From Acidobacteriota bacterium (lineage in GTDB: Bacteria > Acidobacteriota > Vicinamibacteria > Vicinamibacterales > CAVVIG01), in the NCBI GenBank assembly GCA_003223775.1, contig QHWK01000537.1, positions 1 through 5,689 on the forward strand: DNA of 5,689 nucleotides. The letters run 5' to 3'. How positions within the stretch are numbered: position 1 is the stretch's first letter; the number at the start of each line of letters is the position of its first letter. Of this stretch, positions 5,027 to 5,689 are shown one piece after another. Position numbers and translations under genes: made by a program. A model generated the notes under the pieces. It did not search any database. It was not told where the DNA came from and saw only the letters and a program-made list of their open reading frames with translations.

Positions 5027-5689
5027 CACCGTTTCACCAGATCGCGCTTGTCCACGTGCGCCACGATTCGATCGCCGAATCTGAAGCTCACACGATACCG
5101 GCTCACCGCCGTCGCGTTCGGCAGCTCGACGAGGAACGTCGATTCGCCGGACGGGTTCAGCACGCGTTCGTCGATCGGGCTGCGGCCGCTCGCCACGAAC
5201 CCGCCGTCGGCATCGAACACGAACACGGACGCGGTCAGGCCGTTGAACGCTGCGCCCGACGCCGGATTGCGTACGACACCGCGCACCGTCAGCCGGTCGC
5301 CGTCGCGTTGATGGCCGAGCGCGACCAGCTCGAGCGGCGAGGGCTGCGCCGCCGCCACTGCACTCCGATTATCGCGCGCGGCGGCGGCTGGACCGTCGTG
5401 AACAGATCGGGCGACGCGCTTCGCTCCGGCCGCAGCGGCAGATCGTGGATCGCATCGTCCCAGCGCGGCGCGCGGCGCGCCGACGCGAACGACGCGAGGC
5501 GAGCCGGCTCCGCGCGCATGCCGGCGTCCTCGCGATACGCCGCCTGCGGCTGCACGGCGGACGCGGCCGCGATCGGCGCGTGAATCTCCTCGGCGAGCGC
5601 GGCGACGCGCGCCTCCGAGCGCCGGCGTTCCTCCGCCGCCATCCGCCACGCGACCAGGCTCATGATCGCGGCGAGCACCATCGACGACA
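5026..5689 (-). CDS. Membrane-anchored protein with C-terminal FxLYD-like domain; partial and apparently frameshifted
   Basis: Two reading frames look like halves of one gene. The first half enters from the right edge (open frame, stop at 5289). It begins within a membrane helix (SSMVLAAIMSLVAW), then a charged heptad-like stretch (AAEERRRSEARVAALAEEI) and a disordered Ala/Pro linker ending VQPPPR near 5375. The second half continues in another frame to the stop at 5026 with a beta-sandwich resembling FxLYD/DUF3426-type domains: LELVALGHQRDGDRLTVRG, VVRNPASG, VFVFDADGGFV, a GESTFLVELP segment and YRVSFRFGD. Neither half is complete alone. The join falls at a (CG)4 run at 5373-5380; removing two bases there, or adding one, restores a continuous frame (PPPR-DNRSAV). 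A GTG at 5358 could start the second half alone. If the shift is real, the gene is broken and lacks its anchored sandwich domain; if it is a sequencing error, the gene is intact. The stop overlaps the VWA start (TGATG), so the two products may act together at the membrane. Confidence 0.7.
   Translation of the reverse strand, partial: VVDGARRDHEPGRVADGGGGTPALGGARRRARRGDSRADRGRVRRAAAGGVSRGRRHARGAGSPRVVRVGAPRAALGRCDPRSAAAAGAKRVARSVHDGPAAAARDNRSAVAAAQPSPLELVALGHQRDGDRLTVRGVVRNPASGAAFNGLTASVFVFDADGGFVASGRSPIDERVLNPSGESTFLVELPNATAVSRYRVSFRFGDRIVAHVDKRDLVKR
5373..5380 (-). other. Probable frameshift site at a (CG)4 dinucleotide run
   Basis: On the minus strand the text around the join reads CCGCCGCCGCGCGCGATAAT. 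Upstream of it the frame that carries the membrane helix makes sense as protein; downstream only the other frame does. Slippage of one CG unit (plus two bases) is the simplest explanation; loss of one base nearby would do the same. The dinucleotide run makes a replication slip or a sequencing or assembly error equally plausible. Confidence 0.6.

Noticed and set aside
3971..5311. Long plus-strand open frame (446 codons) opposite the VWA gene
   Set aside because: Low-complexity Arg/His/Ala composition and no recognisable motif; the minus strand encodes a VWA protein with an intact MIDAS over the same bases.
5356..5395. Programmed ribosomal frameshift in the anchored protein gene
   Set aside because: No slippery heptamer of the usual X-XXY-YYZ form and no clear stimulatory element; dinucleotide slippage or a sequence error is simpler.

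Overview
The window is GC-rich, densely coded bacterial chromosome with no mobile element, CRISPR array, tRNA or rRNA that I can see. The best lineage clue is the secreted von Willebrand factor A protein of the 'VWFA-related Acidobacterial domain' type. Together with a double-BON-domain secreted protein and the codon bias, it points to Acidobacteriota (perhaps a Vicinamibacteria-like soil lineage). This assignment is inference.

Layout. On the plus strand, the tail of an alpha/beta-hydrolase of the phospholipase/carboxylesterase family (1-309) is coupled by an ATGA overlap to a GNAT acetyltransferase (306-779). Everything else is on the minus strand and runs leftwards from the right edge: an anchored protein with an FxLYD-like C-terminal domain, apparently frameshifted (5689-5026); the VWA protein (5026-3929); a ZIP metal transporter (3920-3174); and a ferritin-like/VIT1 fusion of the MbfA type (3174-2146). 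A 173-nt gap follows, the only real intergenic space. After it come the BON protein (1972-1415) and a Tex30/KANL3-like alpha/beta-hydrolase (745-1452), which meets the GNAT gene tail to tail with a 35-nt overlap.

How the genes fit together. The four genes from 5689 to 2146 are joined by TGATG overlaps or an 8-nt gap, so they look like one translationally coupled operon. Its metal core is a ZIP permease (metal entry) and a ferritin-like domain fused to a VIT1-type membrane domain (iron sensing/storage and export), suggesting divalent-metal homeostasis. The BON gene has its own leader with a strong Shine-Dalgarno sequence and a perfect sigma-54 (-24/-12) promoter core, so the BON-hydrolase pair is probably a separate, activator-dependent unit.

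Points most worth a second look: (1) the VIT1 domain appears to lack about two of its five membrane helices through an in-frame deletion near 2250; (2) the sigma-54 promoter in front of the BON gene; (3) the frameshift at a CG-dinucleotide run in the first minus-strand gene; (4) translational coupling of a metal importer to a ferritin-like exporter. I found no clearly new defence or mobile system here.
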